NCBI GenBank assembly: GCA_025463135.1 | Contig: JAOAPY010000048.1 | Span: forward strand, 186,001 to 250,000 | Length of the DNA stretch: 64,000 bases | Source of the DNA: Acidobacteriota bacterium | Lineage (GTDB): Bacteria > Acidobacteriota > Blastocatellia > Pyrinomonadales > Pyrinomonadaceae | Direction: 5' to 3' | Shown here: positions 1-8,144 of the stretch, in pieces | Numbering within the stretch: the first letter of the stretch is position 1 | How the letters are laid out: each line of letters opens with the position of its first letter | The notes under the pieces: generated by a model | The model's input: only the letters and a program-made list of their open reading frames with translations | Told to the model about the DNA's origin: nothing | Databases searched by the model: none | Made by a program: the position numbers and the translations under genes

Positions 1-636
1 GCGGCGCGCTTTCAGCTTGGAGATGGTCAACTCGTCCTGCTGGCGGCTAGTACTCACGAACCGGAAGAGCGGATTGTCCTGGAAGTTTTCAATTGTTTGC
101 GTTCGAGCATGGACCTGGCGACACTTCGCCTGATTATTGCTCCTCGTCATCCCGAACGTTTTGCCATAGTGGCCGGCCTCCTGGACGGATCCAATCTTTC
201 CTGGTGTCTCCGTTCGGCGGCGCCCGCTCCTGCGGATAATGAAGTGGATGTGATCCTGCTCGACTCAATCGGTGAGTTGAAATCGCTTTTCCCTCTGGCT
301 TCGTTGGTTTTTGTAGGCGGCAGCATTGCCCCGATTGGAGGTCATAACGTTCTGGAGCCGGCGGCGGCCGGTGCCGCCATCGTGACCGGACCATACACCC
401 AGAATTTTGATGAGATCGTCAGAACGTTTACCGCCAAAGGCGCCCTCATTCAGATCACACCGGCAAATGATAATGAGATGGTCTCCCTGTTGTCCGATGT
501 TTGTGCGAAACTGTTGCGCGATCCGGAACGAAGACGGGAACTGGCAGTGCGCGCCGCTATCTTGGTCGAAGAGAATCGAGGAGCAACGGCACGGACCATG
601 CAAATTCTCAAGACCATGCTGAAAATTGGGTCGTAG
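1..636 (+). CDS. waaA: 3-deoxy-D-manno-octulosonic acid (KDO) transferase, C-terminal part
   Basis: The reading frame is open from base 1, so the gene starts outside the window; about 211 codons are present. Near its beginning it reads ASTHEPEE, the family's ASTHEGEE-type motif of the second glycosyltransferase B lobe. Near bases 325-385 it reads GGSIAPIGGHNVLEPAAAG, the nucleotide-sugar binding segment of KdtA/WaaA. The family transfers KDO from CMP-KDO to lipid A precursors at the inner face of the cytoplasmic membrane. lpxK follows 65 bases downstream on the same strand, which fits a lipid A/LPS core operon and implies an outer membrane. An internal ATG at 97 is not the real start. Confidence 0.92.
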   Translation, partial: AARFQLGDGQLVLLAASTHEPEERIVLEVFNCLRSSMDLATLRLIIAPRHPERFAIVAGLLDGSNLSWCLRSAAPAPADNEVDVILLDSIGELKSLFPLASLVFVGGSIAPIGGHNVLEPAAAGAAIVTGPYTQNFDEIVRTFTAKGALIQITPANDNEMVSLLSDVCAKLLRDPERRRELAVRAAILVEENRGATARTMQILKTMLKIGS

Positions 637-701
637 GTTCCCGCCGGCACTGCCACAATGCACAGCTCTGACAGTCACCAATTGCGACAAGTGAACCTCA
701 G

Positions 702-1760
702 ATGACGAGGGAGTCTTCAATCATTCTGGCCCCCATGGCGGCGCTCTATGGAGCTATCACTGAGACGCGTCTGGCCCTCTATCGCCGCGGCATCCTGAAG
801 ACCGCCGAGCTTAAAGCGCCCGTCATAAGTGTTGGGAATATCACGACTGGAGGTACCGGCAAGACTCCCCTGGTTGAATTCATCGCGCGCACCGCCGCGG
901 CAGACGGGCACAACGTGTGCATCCTGACGCGTGGATACGGACGAGAAAATCCTGAGCAACGAGTGCTCGTTTCCGATGGACACACCGTAATGGCAAATGC
1001 GAGGTCGGCCGGAGACGAGCCCCGACTGCTGTCGGAGAACCTGCTGGGCATTGCTGCTGTGATCAGCGACGCCAATCGTTTCGCAGCCGGCCAGTGGGCA
1101 ATTGCCGAGCTTGGTTCAGAAGTCTTCATTCTTGATGACGGTTTCCAGCATCTCCAGTTGGCGCGAAATCTCAATGTGGCCACAATCGACGCGACAAATC
1201 CGTGGGGCGCCGGACATTTGCTTCCACGCGGGCGCCTGCGCGAAAGTCGTCGGGGGTTGTCACGGGCTGACTGCATAGTGATTACCCGCGCCGACCAGGT
1301 TGAGGATCTCGATTCAATAATATTGGAAATACGGAAGGTCACTGGGGACCGTCCCCTTTTCATTTCAAGTATGCGGGTGAGGGCGCTAAGTCAACTCGAC
1401 AAGAACTCTATCCAACCTGGCGGACTGGCAGTCGGCACGCAAGTCGCGACCTTCTCGGCCATTGGCAACCAACGATCCTTCAAAACGCTTTTGCAAAAGC
1501 AGGGTTACGATGTGGTGGCTGTTTCGGAGTTTCCCGATCATCATCGATATGCCCAACGCGATGTCAAAAATATTATTCAAGAGGCGAAAGCCGCGGGAGC
1601 CAAGGCATTGATCACGACCGCAAAAGATGCCGTAAAACTGCGCGAGCTTTCTTTTGAGCTACCCTGCTATGTACTGGAGATCGAGCTGTGCCTGGAAGAG
1701 GATGCAGCCTTCGTCGCAATGATACGTGCTGCTATTGCCTTATTCCGAACTCCCGTTTAG
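702..1760 (+). CDS. lpxK: Tetraacyldisaccharide 4'-kinase
   Basis: LpxK phosphorylates the 4' position of the lipid A disaccharide at the cytoplasmic membrane. The 352-residue length is normal. The P-loop GNITTGGTGKTP is at residues 45-56 and the family motif DDGFQH at 145-150, with GDEP near 104-107. The N-terminus has the hydrophobic amphipathic stretch typical of this membrane-bound kinase. It follows the KDO transferase gene, as in many diderm bacteria, and probably shares its transcript. The start codon is supported by family length; no strong ribosome binding site is visible (GTGAACCTCAG precedes the ATG). Confidence 0.97.
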   Translation: MTRESSIILAPMAALYGAITETRLALYRRGILKTAELKAPVISVGNITTGGTGKTPLVEFIARTAAADGHNVCILTRGYGRENPEQRVLVSDGHTVMANARSAGDEPRLLSENLLGIAAVISDANRFAAGQWAIAELGSEVFILDDGFQHLQLARNLNVATIDATNPWGAGHLLPRGRLRESRRGLSRADCIVITRADQVEDLDSIILEIRKVTGDRPLFISSMRVRALSQLDKNSIQPGGLAVGTQVATFSAIGNQRSFKTLLQKQGYDVVAVSEFPDHHRYAQRDVKNIIQEAKAAGAKALITTAKDAVKLRELSFELPCYVLEIELCLEEDAAFVAMIRAAIALFRTPV

Positions 1761-1851
1761 GAGAGCAATCAGAAAGCCAATTCAAAAGAATTGAGAGTCG
1801 GATCCGATCGCTACCGAGACCGTGTGGAAACTCCGACTACCGTGTCATGAA

Positions 1852-1966
1852 GTCAGTACCTAGCGGGTGGGTAAGTGATGGAGCAGCTATGACGCCGAGA
1901 CGATCTGGTTGTGCCCAGCGATCTTGTTGGGAGCAGACCCACCCGCTACCGCGTGGTGGTACTGAC
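1852..1966. repeat. Imperfect inverted-repeat element in the lpxK-kinase gap
   Basis: GTCAGTACC (1852-1860) followed by TAGCGGGTGGGT (1861-1872) is answered by ACCCACCCGCTA (1938-1949) and GGTACTGAC (1958-1966). The two arms are exact complements apart from eight extra bases in the right one. A second partial set of the same words (GGTGCTGACCTCAT, GAGGTCAGTACC) follows to about 2060. It carries no reading frame and looks like a non-autonomous dispersed repeat. The rest of the gap 1761-2204 between the convergent genes shows no gene. Confidence 0.7.
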
Positions 1967-2058
1967 CTCATACTGCCGATCCGACGGACCTCACGACCCG
2001 CATGGTGGTGCTGACCTCATTGCCTTCGAAGAGGTGCGAGTTGAGGGATGAGGTCAGT

Positions 2059-2082
2059 ACCGGGAGCGGTATCGCTCCCGGT
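2059..2082. repeat. REP-like 10-bp perfect hairpin
   Basis: ACCGGGAGCG and CGCTCCCGGT flank a 4-base loop GTAT. The same words plus the flank GTTCTGTAA recur at 46234-46258, so this is one member of a dispersed repeat family. Lying between two convergent genes it could stop transcription from either side, but there is no run of T, so repeat rather than intrinsic terminator is the safer call. Confidence 0.65.
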
Positions 2083-2204
2083 TCTGTAACAAGCGCTTCC
2101 TTGACTAAACGCTGTTCCGAGTACCATTGATCGCAAGCTTAACCAGTTGCCAACTGACGAGCGGGCGGACAAGTCCGGTTTCTAAACGAGGCGGTTTAAG
2201 AATT

Positions 2205-3830
2205 TCAATTAGTGCCAGCCGGCGGTACTGGTGGCAGAGTGCTTGTTGGTTTTGGAGTTACCGGCGGCAAAGTTGGTGATGGTACCAGCGGATTGACCGA
2301 TTGCGGACTCGGTTCAGGCGTGTGTTTGGGTGAGGGCAATTCCGCCGGCCGATTGCTGTTGCCGTTTACAGCTTTGTTATCGTTAGCGGTGTTTGCATTA
2401 GCGGTCTCGCTTCCCGACGGCGACGGAGAAACAGCGGTGTTGGCATTCGCGTTGTTGTTCGCATTCGTGTTGGCATTCGAGGCGGGATTCACGGCGCCAC
2501 CGAGGGGAATTCCCTGCTCGTTCTGACCTGTCGGAGGCGCTGTGGGTTGCACGGCCTGGCTGTTTGGATCAGCAGACAGTCCAGGAACCTGACCCTGTTG
2601 ATTGGAATTCGCCGGCTGCGCATTGCGAGTGAAAGCCCAAATCACCGCGAATACCACGACTAAGCCGGCTACTGCCGGAATGATGATCTGCAAAGGCTTG
2701 AATCCGGAAGCCGGTGGCGGCGGTTGTGTCCGCAGAACTGATGGAGGTTGATCCGGGGGCACATACGCAGGCGTACGTGGTCGCACCAGAGTCTGCTCGT
2801 CGTCTTCGACGGGAACGTCGCCGGTAGGCTCGTGTGTCGGAACAACGATTCGATTGATATTCCGATCGCCAAGCTCCGGCTGCACCAGTCCGTTGCCCTC
2901 GGCAATTACTAAATCTTCAACCAGCGCTCCGGCGGTCTGGTAACGATCATCTCTCCGTTTGGCTAGGGCCCTCTTGACTACGGTTTCCACTCCAACCGGC
3001 AGGTCTTTTCTTTCATCGAGCACCGAAGGAGGCACCTCTTGAAGGTGCTTGAGCATTACGGAAGTGGGCGAGTCACCAACAAATGGAACATGGCCCACCA
3101 GCATTTCAAACAAGATCACGCCTAATGAATAAATGTCGGAACGCGAATCAATTTGTTCGGACTGTGAACACTGCTCGGGCGACATGTACTGCGGCGTGCC
3201 GATAATCAAATCCGGCGAAGTCAAACCCGGATCCAGTTCTCCCGTGCCTTCCTTGATTTTTGCAATGCCAAAGTCCAGGACCTTTGCATAGTCGGCGCCG
3301 GTCGTGGTGAGCAACATGATGTTGTCGCTCTTGAGATCGCGGTGGACCACACCTTCAGCATGAGCGGCATCGAGGGCGCTGCCTATCTGCCTCATGATCT
3401 CAACCGCACGCGTGAGCGGCAGCGGTCCATCCTGACGGATCACTTCTTTGAGCGTCCGCCCGTTCAGAAATTCCATGATCAGAAAAACTACGCCGCCTTC
3501 GTCTTCGCCGAAATCCGTTACACTCAAGGCGTGCGGATGCGAAATTCTCGAGGCCGCCCGGGCCTCGCGCGAAAAGCGCGCGACAATTTTTTCGTCCGCG
3601 GCAAGCGAAGGGCGCAGCACCTTAATCGCGACCTTCTTGTCCATCAGGATGTGCGTGCCTCGATAGACCGTGCCCATGCCGCCGACGCTCAGACGCTCTT
3701 CGACGCGATACTTTCCCGCCAGTGTTTCACCGACTAACGGATCCCCGGTTGTTTCCAGTCCAGATCCGTCGGCAGGACAAAGCGTGGTCGTATCGGAATA
3801 TTCTGCACCGCAGCGCGGACATTTTTTCAT
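2205..3830 (-). CDS. Ser/Thr protein kinase with N-terminal zinc-ribbon-like motif, one membrane segment and Asn/Ala/Pro-rich tail
   Basis: The protein begins with CPRCG and CPADG (residues 4-21), a zinc-ribbon-like lead common before kinases of this type. The kinase domain follows (about 40-310): SVGGMG loop, VAIKVL lysine, HRDLKSDN catalytic loop, DFGIAK and SPEQ. A single membrane segment lies near 379-402. The last ~135 residues are rich in Asn, Ala, Thr and Pro, with many NAN-type repeats, and are probably outside the cytoplasm. It lacks PASTA domains. The open frame extends 47 codons further upstream (to 3971); the ATG at 3830 is chosen because the CPRCG motif starts three residues later and the upstream part overlaps a repeat element. 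The substrate is unknown. Confidence 0.9.
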   Translation of the reverse strand: MKKCPRCGAEYSDTTTLCPADGSGLETTGDPLVGETLAGKYRVEERLSVGGMGTVYRGTHILMDKKVAIKVLRPSLAADEKIVARFSREARAASRISHPHALSVTDFGEDEGGVVFLIMEFLNGRTLKEVIRQDGPLPLTRAVEIMRQIGSALDAAHAEGVVHRDLKSDNIMLLTTTGADYAKVLDFGIAKIKEGTGELDPGLTSPDLIIGTPQYMSPEQCSQSEQIDSRSDIYSLGVILFEMLVGHVPFVGDSPTSVMLKHLQEVPPSVLDERKDLPVGVETVVKRALAKRRDDRYQTAGALVEDLVIAEGNGLVQPELGDRNINRIVVPTHEPTGDVPVEDDEQTLVRPRTPAYVPPDQPPSVLRTQPPPPASGFKPLQIIIPAVAGLVVVFAVIWAFTRNAQPANSNQQGQVPGLSADPNSQAVQPTAPPTGQNEQGIPLGGAVNPASNANTNANNNANANTAVSPSPSGSETANANTANDNKAVNGNSNRPAELPSPKHTPEPSPQSVNPLVPSPTLPPVTPKPTSTLPPVPPAGTN

Positions 3831-3946
3831 CGGCGGGTTGTGCCTCTTTCTTGTGGCTCGGGAGAACGCGAGCGTATCACACTGCTTTGAGGAGAGGCAA
3901 AGCAGCGCTAAAAACCAGACACCACACAAAATCGATGGCGTCCTAG

Positions 3947-4062
3947 TTTCTAACGCAAACTGTAAGGCCACCCCATCAGGGCTGTCCCGCCGGGGACGCG
4001 GGGTTTGCCTCGTTGATAGGGCATTCAGCGTGGGCGCAAGCTAAACAGCATGCGTTAGAAAA
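3947..4062. repeat. Inverted-repeat element, family A (TAACGCAAACTGT ends)
   Basis: The left end TTTCTAACGCAAACTGT (3947-3963) matches the complement of the right end (4045-4061) at 15 of 17 positions. The interior AAGGCCACCCC...GGGGTTTGC is GC-rich and hairpin-forming. A second full copy of similar length is at 40508-40620 with clearly related interior, and end fragments occur at 47965-47985 and 50666-50690. It has no coding capacity and behaves like a miniature inverted-repeat element. Confidence 0.75.
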
Positions 4063-4081
4063 AAAGCAACCGTAAACCAGT

Positions 4082-4124
4082 CTAAAAAGAAGATGCGAGC
4101 GAAGCAGTGAGCCTCGCTCGCATC
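4082..4124 (-). terminator. Rho-independent terminator after atpE
   Basis: On the minus strand GATGCGAGCGA (complement of 4114-4124) pairs perfectly with TCGCTCGCATC (complement of 4092-4102), an 11-bp stem with an 11-base loop, followed by TTCTTTTTAG. It starts 25 bases after the atpE stop codon and so ends the ATP synthase membrane-sector transcript here, before the kinase gene. Confidence 0.9.
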
Positions 4125-4148
4125 ATGCTGATTGCGTTTACCTGGGGG

Positions 4149-4466
4149 CTAGTTGATCTTGGCGAATACAACCAGGAGCGCAAATAGGACCAGCGACTCG
4201 ATCAGCGCCAGACCCAGAATCATCATGGTCTGAATACGACCGGCAGCACCCGGATTACGCGCCGCACCCTCAACCGCCGCCGCACCGATGCGGGACTGGC
4301 CCAGTGCTCCGCCTACCACCGCGATGGCGAAGCCAACGCCAGCGGCGATCGCTTTCAAGCCGGGATTATTGTCAGCTACCGCGGTCGCCGGACCCTCCGC
4401 GAAAGCCGGAACCGCGGTGAGCAGTACGGCCACCAGGGCAAAAAACAAAACATTAAGTCTTCTCAT
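4149..4466 (-). CDS. atpE: F-type ATP synthase subunit c with an N-terminal signal-like extension
   Basis: This is the rotor-ring proteolipid. Two hydrophobic helices lie at about 38-60 and 80-103, joined by the polar loop AVEGAARNP (64-72). The ion-binding carboxylate is E90, followed by S91; Q57 in GGALGQ lines up with the Gln used in Na+-binding c-rings, but the further Thr and Tyr of the classic Na+ site are Leu and Phe here. The first 23 residues (MRRLNVLFFA... ending AFA) look like a cleavable signal peptide, making the protein 105 residues instead of about 75-85. AAGGAG stands 6 bases before the ATG. atpB lies 265 bases upstream; that gap has no gene. Confidence 0.96.
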   Translation of the reverse strand: MRRLNVLFFALVAVLLTAVPAFAEGPATAVADNNPGLKAIAAGVGFAIAVVGGALGQSRIGAAAVEGAARNPGAAGRIQTMMILGLALIESLVLFALLVVFAKIN

Positions 4467-4731
4467 CTTTTTCTCCTTCTCGGCACCCCGAGAACCAGTG
4501 GTTGAACAACGAAACTACAGTTGACGGCTGGTTATGATATCGCCTGCATCCGGTATCCACCGCCCCTCGAACAACGGTGCTCCTGCGCTACAGACACTGT
4601 TCTGCTTCAAAACTCGAAGCTATGAATTCGCCGACCTGCTCGGACCTGCCAACCAAATTTTAGTTTTGCGCCGCAACGTGCGTGGGCGTGCTTGCCCGCG
4701 TCGCTCGAGGTGCGTTCGGATAAAGCCATAA

Positions 4732-5664
4732 TCAAGTCAATATTGGAACCATGAATTCTTCGCTCTGGTCATCGTGCTCGTGATGCTCGGCGTGGGAATC
4801 GTGGGGTGCATGCGACACCTCGCTCAAGTACAACTGTGATAAGAGAACGAACACAAAGGTTTGGATGAATGCGACAAACAAACTCAGGGGCATCAGTAAC
4901 ACCGGCACCACAAAAGAACTCCAGGGCGGAGCCAGATGCGCGATGGTGTCCAACACTTTCTCATCCGCAAACAAGTTACCGAACAGTCGAATACCCAGCG
5001 AGAACGGCCGAATAAAATTGCTGACCAGCTCAATCGGAAAAATCAGCGGAGCGATCCACCAGATCGGCCCGGCAAAGTGTTTCAAGTGGCCAAATAATCC
5101 GTTCTCCCTGATACCAACTGAGTTGTAATAAAGAAACGACGAAAGACCGAGGGCAAAAGTTACGCTGGTCGCGGCTGTAGGCGACATGAACAAGGGGAAC
5201 AGCCCCATCAAATTGGAAACAAGAATAAGCACGGCAAATGTCATGACCATGGGGAAGTACTTGAGCCCGTGTGGGCCAATAATGTCTCCCAGCATGTCGC
5301 GAATCGCCAGTACGCCCACTTCCAATGTTTGCTGTCCATGACTGGGATCGTCAGCCGAGAGCTTTCGACGAAAGAGCAGAATTATCGCCAGGCTCAGAAT
5401 ACAGGCGATTACAAACATTACGGTGTACCAGGGAATCGCATTCTCAGGTGTGTACGGACCAAACGCCGCTTCCGGAGTGCTGCCGAATTTCCCGAGAATC
5501 TTTACCCAAATCGGGTGGGTGTACTTCATCTCGAAATCGTAGGCCCACGGTCCGAAGTATTGATTGACGTACTTAACAATGATCGGGACGTGCTCGGCAT
5601 GTTCCTGCGCTTTATCGGCATGTTCAGTTGCCGCCTCAGCGATCTTTTCCTGTAACCAAAACAT
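4732..5664 (-). CDS. atpB: F-type ATP synthase subunit a
   Basis: Subunit a forms the ion half-channels next to the c-ring. The 310-residue protein has the diagnostic segment NFIRPFSLGIRLFGNLFA (216-233) with the essential arginine at R226, and several membrane helices from residue 79 on. The N-terminal ~75 residues are longer than in E. coli and precede the first helix; the C-terminal tail is rich in His, Asp and Glu. Its ATG overlaps the TAA of the upstream atpI-like gene by one base (TAATG), so the two are translationally coupled. No F1 or subunit b genes follow, so the enzyme's other genes must be elsewhere. Confidence 0.96.
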   Translation of the reverse strand: MFWLQEKIAEAATEHADKAQEHAEHVPIIVKYVNQYFGPWAYDFEMKYTHPIWVKILGKFGSTPEAAFGPYTPENAIPWYTVMFVIACILSLAIILLFRRKLSADDPSHGQQTLEVGVLAIRDMLGDIIGPHGLKYFPMVMTFAVLILVSNLMGLFPLFMSPTAATSVTFALGLSSFLYYNSVGIRENGLFGHLKHFAGPIWWIAPLIFPIELVSNFIRPFSLGIRLFGNLFADEKVLDTIAHLAPPWSSFVVPVLLMPLSLFVAFIQTFVFVLLSQLYLSEVSHAPHDSHAEHHEHDDQSEEFMVPILT

Positions 5665-6098
5665 TAATTGATTCCCTCTCGGTGAATAACTATGAAATAA
5701 AACTCTCTCAAGGCTTCAGCAAACAAGGCAATGACAAAACTACACAAGCCAAAAATTGTCGCCGGCAGCGATACGAGGTTGAGCTTGTAGGCGCCGATGA
5801 CTGCCGCCGCGACGACGAAATATCTAATGATGTATCGCGAGCCGTTTGCAGAGGCTGCTTTACCCGAGACTCGAGCTGCAATCAGCGCCGCGATCGACGT
5901 GCTCATCCAGCGATAATTCAGCAGCGAAAGCAGACCGCCCAACAAGAACCCGGTGGTTACGCGCCACGGACCAACCAGCGCAGCTACGCCAACGGCCAGG
6001 ATCACGGAAACGATCATGACGCGGAAAATACGTCTTTCCAGGGCATCATCCGCGGTCAAGACTGGGTTGTCAGACAAACTGTTTTCGATTTCCTTCAT
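5664..6098 (-). CDS. atpI: ATP synthase subunit I-like membrane protein
   Basis: A 144-residue protein with four predicted membrane segments (RIFRVMIVSVILAVG, TTGFLLGGLLSLLNY, YFVVAAAVIGAY, LPATIFGLCSFVIALF). The arrangement GGLLSLLNYRWM resembles the ATP synthase I family, whose members help assemble the c-ring or carry Mg2+. The position immediately before atpB supports this. The frame is open to an ATG at 6158, but the start at 6098 (MKEIENSL) gives the usual family N-terminus; no clear ribosome binding site decides between them. Confidence 0.8.
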   Translation of the reverse strand: MKEIENSLSDNPVLTADDALERRIFRVMIVSVILAVGVAALVGPWRVTTGFLLGGLLSLLNYRWMSTSIAALIAARVSGKAASANGSRYIIRYFVVAAAVIGAYKLNLVSLPATIFGLCSFVIALFAEALREFYFIVIHREGIN

Positions 6099-6156
6099 TG
6101 GCAAAGCCAGCGATTTTACACGCCAAAGACGGCAATTGTCGAACCGGAGCCGTGGC

Positions 6157-6174
6157 ATGGGCGTTCCGCCCGTG
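6157..6174. repeat. Short palindrome (CACGGGCG-type)
   Basis: CATGGGCG and CGCCCGTG, three bases apart, in the short gap between the two small ATP synthase genes. A near-identical palindrome with CACGGGCG arms is at 26289-26307, so this is a dispersed hairpin repeat. Confidence 0.5.
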
Positions 6175-6194
6175 TATTGCCCGCAATAGTCGAG

Positions 6195-6407
6195 TTACAG
6201 CTTTGAAGTCAGTCGAATAAACTGGTAGAAACCGACAATTGCGCCCAGCACAATACCCACGACCATTAGCCAGGGCTTCGTTCCCAGCCAGCGATCGAGC
6301 GCCCAGCCCACACCGCAGAGCGAGACAACGGAAAAGAAAAGCGAAAGCGCGGCCGCATATGCGACTCCGCTTTTGCGATTTGTCTCTTGATCATCGCGGT
6401 CTGACAT
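6195..6407 (-). CDS. AtpZ/AtpI-family small membrane protein
   Basis: The 70-residue protein has two membrane segments (about 18-38 and 45-65) separated by WLGTKPW. This is the pattern of the AtpZ/AtpI family found at the head of ATP synthase operons, where it may take part in c-ring assembly or cation uptake. Its ATG overlaps the last base of the Uma2 gene upstream (6407), and it is 96 bases before the atpI-like start. Assignment rests on size, topology and position. Confidence 0.82.
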   Translation of the reverse strand: MSDRDDQETNRKSGVAYAAALSLFFSVVSLCGVGWALDRWLGTKPWLMVVGIVLGAIVGFYQFIRLTSKL

Positions 6408-7015
6408 TATCGGGGTTCGATTCTCGCTGAGGGATCAAAGGTAACCTTGTCGTAAATGTCATTCAGGTTGAGTGAGCAGCCGATTGACTTAAGCTCGACG
6501 ACATCATCGAGAGAGCGATAGTCAAACAGCATCCACTGGCTATCGGCCTGCTTTACATATTGCTCGACGCGAGGTCGATCCTGGGAAACGAGTAAATGCT
6601 CAGCGAGGGAATCGAGCGTGCGATAGTAAGATGACTTTGCGATACGATCGTAGCGCTCGATTGATTGCGAGAGTATCTCCACCAACAAAGTGGGGTTAAG
6701 CAGTGTATCGAAGTGTTCATCCTCAAGCTTGGGTTCACCGCAAATAACAACTATGTCGGGATACGTATACAAGCCGGTGGCGTTCACTTTGACTCGCATT
6801 TCGCTCGCATAGATCTCGCAAGGCTTCCCGCGCAATTGCTGGCCTAACGAAACTACGAGATTGGTCGAGATGAGGTTGTGCTTACGACTAGCACCGGTCA
6901 TTGCGAATACCTCACCATTTAGGTATTCACTCCGGTGCTCGGACTTTCGTTCAAGCGCCAGGTATTCCGCCGGCGTTATGAAGGGCTTGATTTGGCTCGA
7001 GATCATTGACTCCAA
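6407..7015 (-). CDS. Uma2 family protein (DUF820, PD-(D/E)XK nuclease fold)
   Basis: 202 residues with the Uma2 signature: YPDIVV (about 105-110), then PTLLVEILSQSIERYDR with K a few residues later. These carry the Asp, Glu and Lys of the restriction-endonuclease-like core. The biological role of Uma2 proteins is not settled. It lies 6 bases after the radical SAM gene and overlaps the atpZ-like start, so it seems co-transcribed with both. There is a second, diverged Uma2 gene in this window at 31422-32069. Confidence 0.85.
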   Translation of the reverse strand: MESMISSQIKPFITPAEYLALERKSEHRSEYLNGEVFAMTGASRKHNLISTNLVVSLGQQLRGKPCEIYASEMRVKVNATGLYTYPDIVVICGEPKLEDEHFDTLLNPTLLVEILSQSIERYDRIAKSSYYRTLDSLAEHLLVSQDRPRVEQYVKQADSQWMLFDYRSLDDVVELKSIGCSLNLNDIYDKVTFDPSARIEPR

Positions 7016-7021
7016 AATACT

Positions 7022-8143
7022 TTACCACGCCTCACGCTTCAAATAGTTCTTCGGCACCTCGTAAAGCATGGCGCGCGTTGAATGACGCATCGAATCGTGA
7101 ATGAAACAAACATGCGTACACCAGCAGGCCTTGCCACCGTCGATTGCCTGCAGCTCATCCTGCCGCTCCCGCGCAGCCCACAATGCTCCAAAGTTGTAGT
7201 CATAAGCGGACAGCGTTGCAAAGCTTTCCCGCAATTCACACGCCCTTACGTCGCCGTTGTAATCAATCACCGCTGTCGTTTCTCCTGCCGTGCAGGGAAA
7301 CGGCCAGGGATTGGATTGCTGAAAGTTGTCATGCTGCGTGCGGTAATGGGTCGTGATCGCGCCCACGTAAGCGACGTTTTTTACAAAGCGACGACTGGCA
7401 TCGTCCTCCGCAAACATTCGATCGCCGTAGCGCTTCGTCAGCTTTGAAACCTGCGCGTACATCCCCGGCAGAACTTCCGGCGGTACCTGTTTGATCGCCT
7501 CGCCGACCAGCGTTTCACCGCGAATAATATTGAAATATTGCCCGTCAAGCGTGAAGTTTTTCCATAAGTACTCCGCCAGCATCTCGATCTCGGTATAGTT
7601 GTCGGCACACACCACAGTATTGACGTTCAGGCGAAAGCGGTCCGCGAACTTTTCTTTCAGCGGATAAAGCGACTGGATGCAGTCGAGTGTCTTGCCCCAG
7701 TTGCCGGGTACGCCGCGGATGCGATCATGTGTCTCGCCATAGCCATCCAGGGCAATATTCAAGTACAGATCCAACTCTGGATTATGGCTCAAGGCGTGAT
7801 CGACCACGTCGAAGACGCGAGCTTTGATGAGACCATTAGTGGGGATGATCACGCGGTTGACAGCGTTCCCTTTAACAAACATGTCTATGATTTCCGACAC
7901 ATCGCGCCGCAGGGTGGGCTCGCCCCCGGAAAGCCAAAGGTCGGTGATCGGCGGCATGGTGCGCGAGATCTTTTCGATCTGATCGAAAGTCATGTCACCC
8001 GGCTGATTGAGCTCAGCGTGATAAAAGCACGTCTTGCAGAACGCATTGCAGCGGGAGGTGACAAACAGAATCACCGTGCCCAGACGTTTTTCGCGCTTTG
8101 TCGTTCGCAGCAGCTGAATAAGTTGTACGGCTTTGTTTGGCAT
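7022..8143 (-). CDS. Radical SAM protein with SPASM-like C-terminus
   Basis: The radical SAM cluster motif is C32-x3-C36-x2-C39 (CNAFCKTC), followed by SGGEPTLR, the SAM-binding GGE segment. The C-terminal third has further cysteines (CTAGE, ACEL, CWCTHVC), as in SPASM/twitch proteins that hold extra Fe-S clusters. The length of 373 is usual. The substrate cannot be read from sequence. It begins one base after the stop codon of the glycosyltransferase gene, so the two are probably a functional pair, perhaps modifying a lipid, glycan or peptide. Confidence 0.88.
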   Translation of the reverse strand: MPNKAVQLIQLLRTTKREKRLGTVILFVTSRCNAFCKTCFYHAELNQPGDMTFDQIEKISRTMPPITDLWLSGGEPTLRRDVSEIIDMFVKGNAVNRVIIPTNGLIKARVFDVVDHALSHNPELDLYLNIALDGYGETHDRIRGVPGNWGKTLDCIQSLYPLKEKFADRFRLNVNTVVCADNYTEIEMLAEYLWKNFTLDGQYFNIIRGETLVGEAIKQVPPEVLPGMYAQVSKLTKRYGDRMFAEDDASRRFVKNVAYVGAITTHYRTQHDNFQQSNPWPFPCTAGETTAVIDYNGDVRACELRESFATLSAYDYNFGALWAARERQDELQAIDGGKACWCTHVCFIHDSMRHSTRAMLYEVPKNYLKREAW

Positions 8144-8144
8144 T

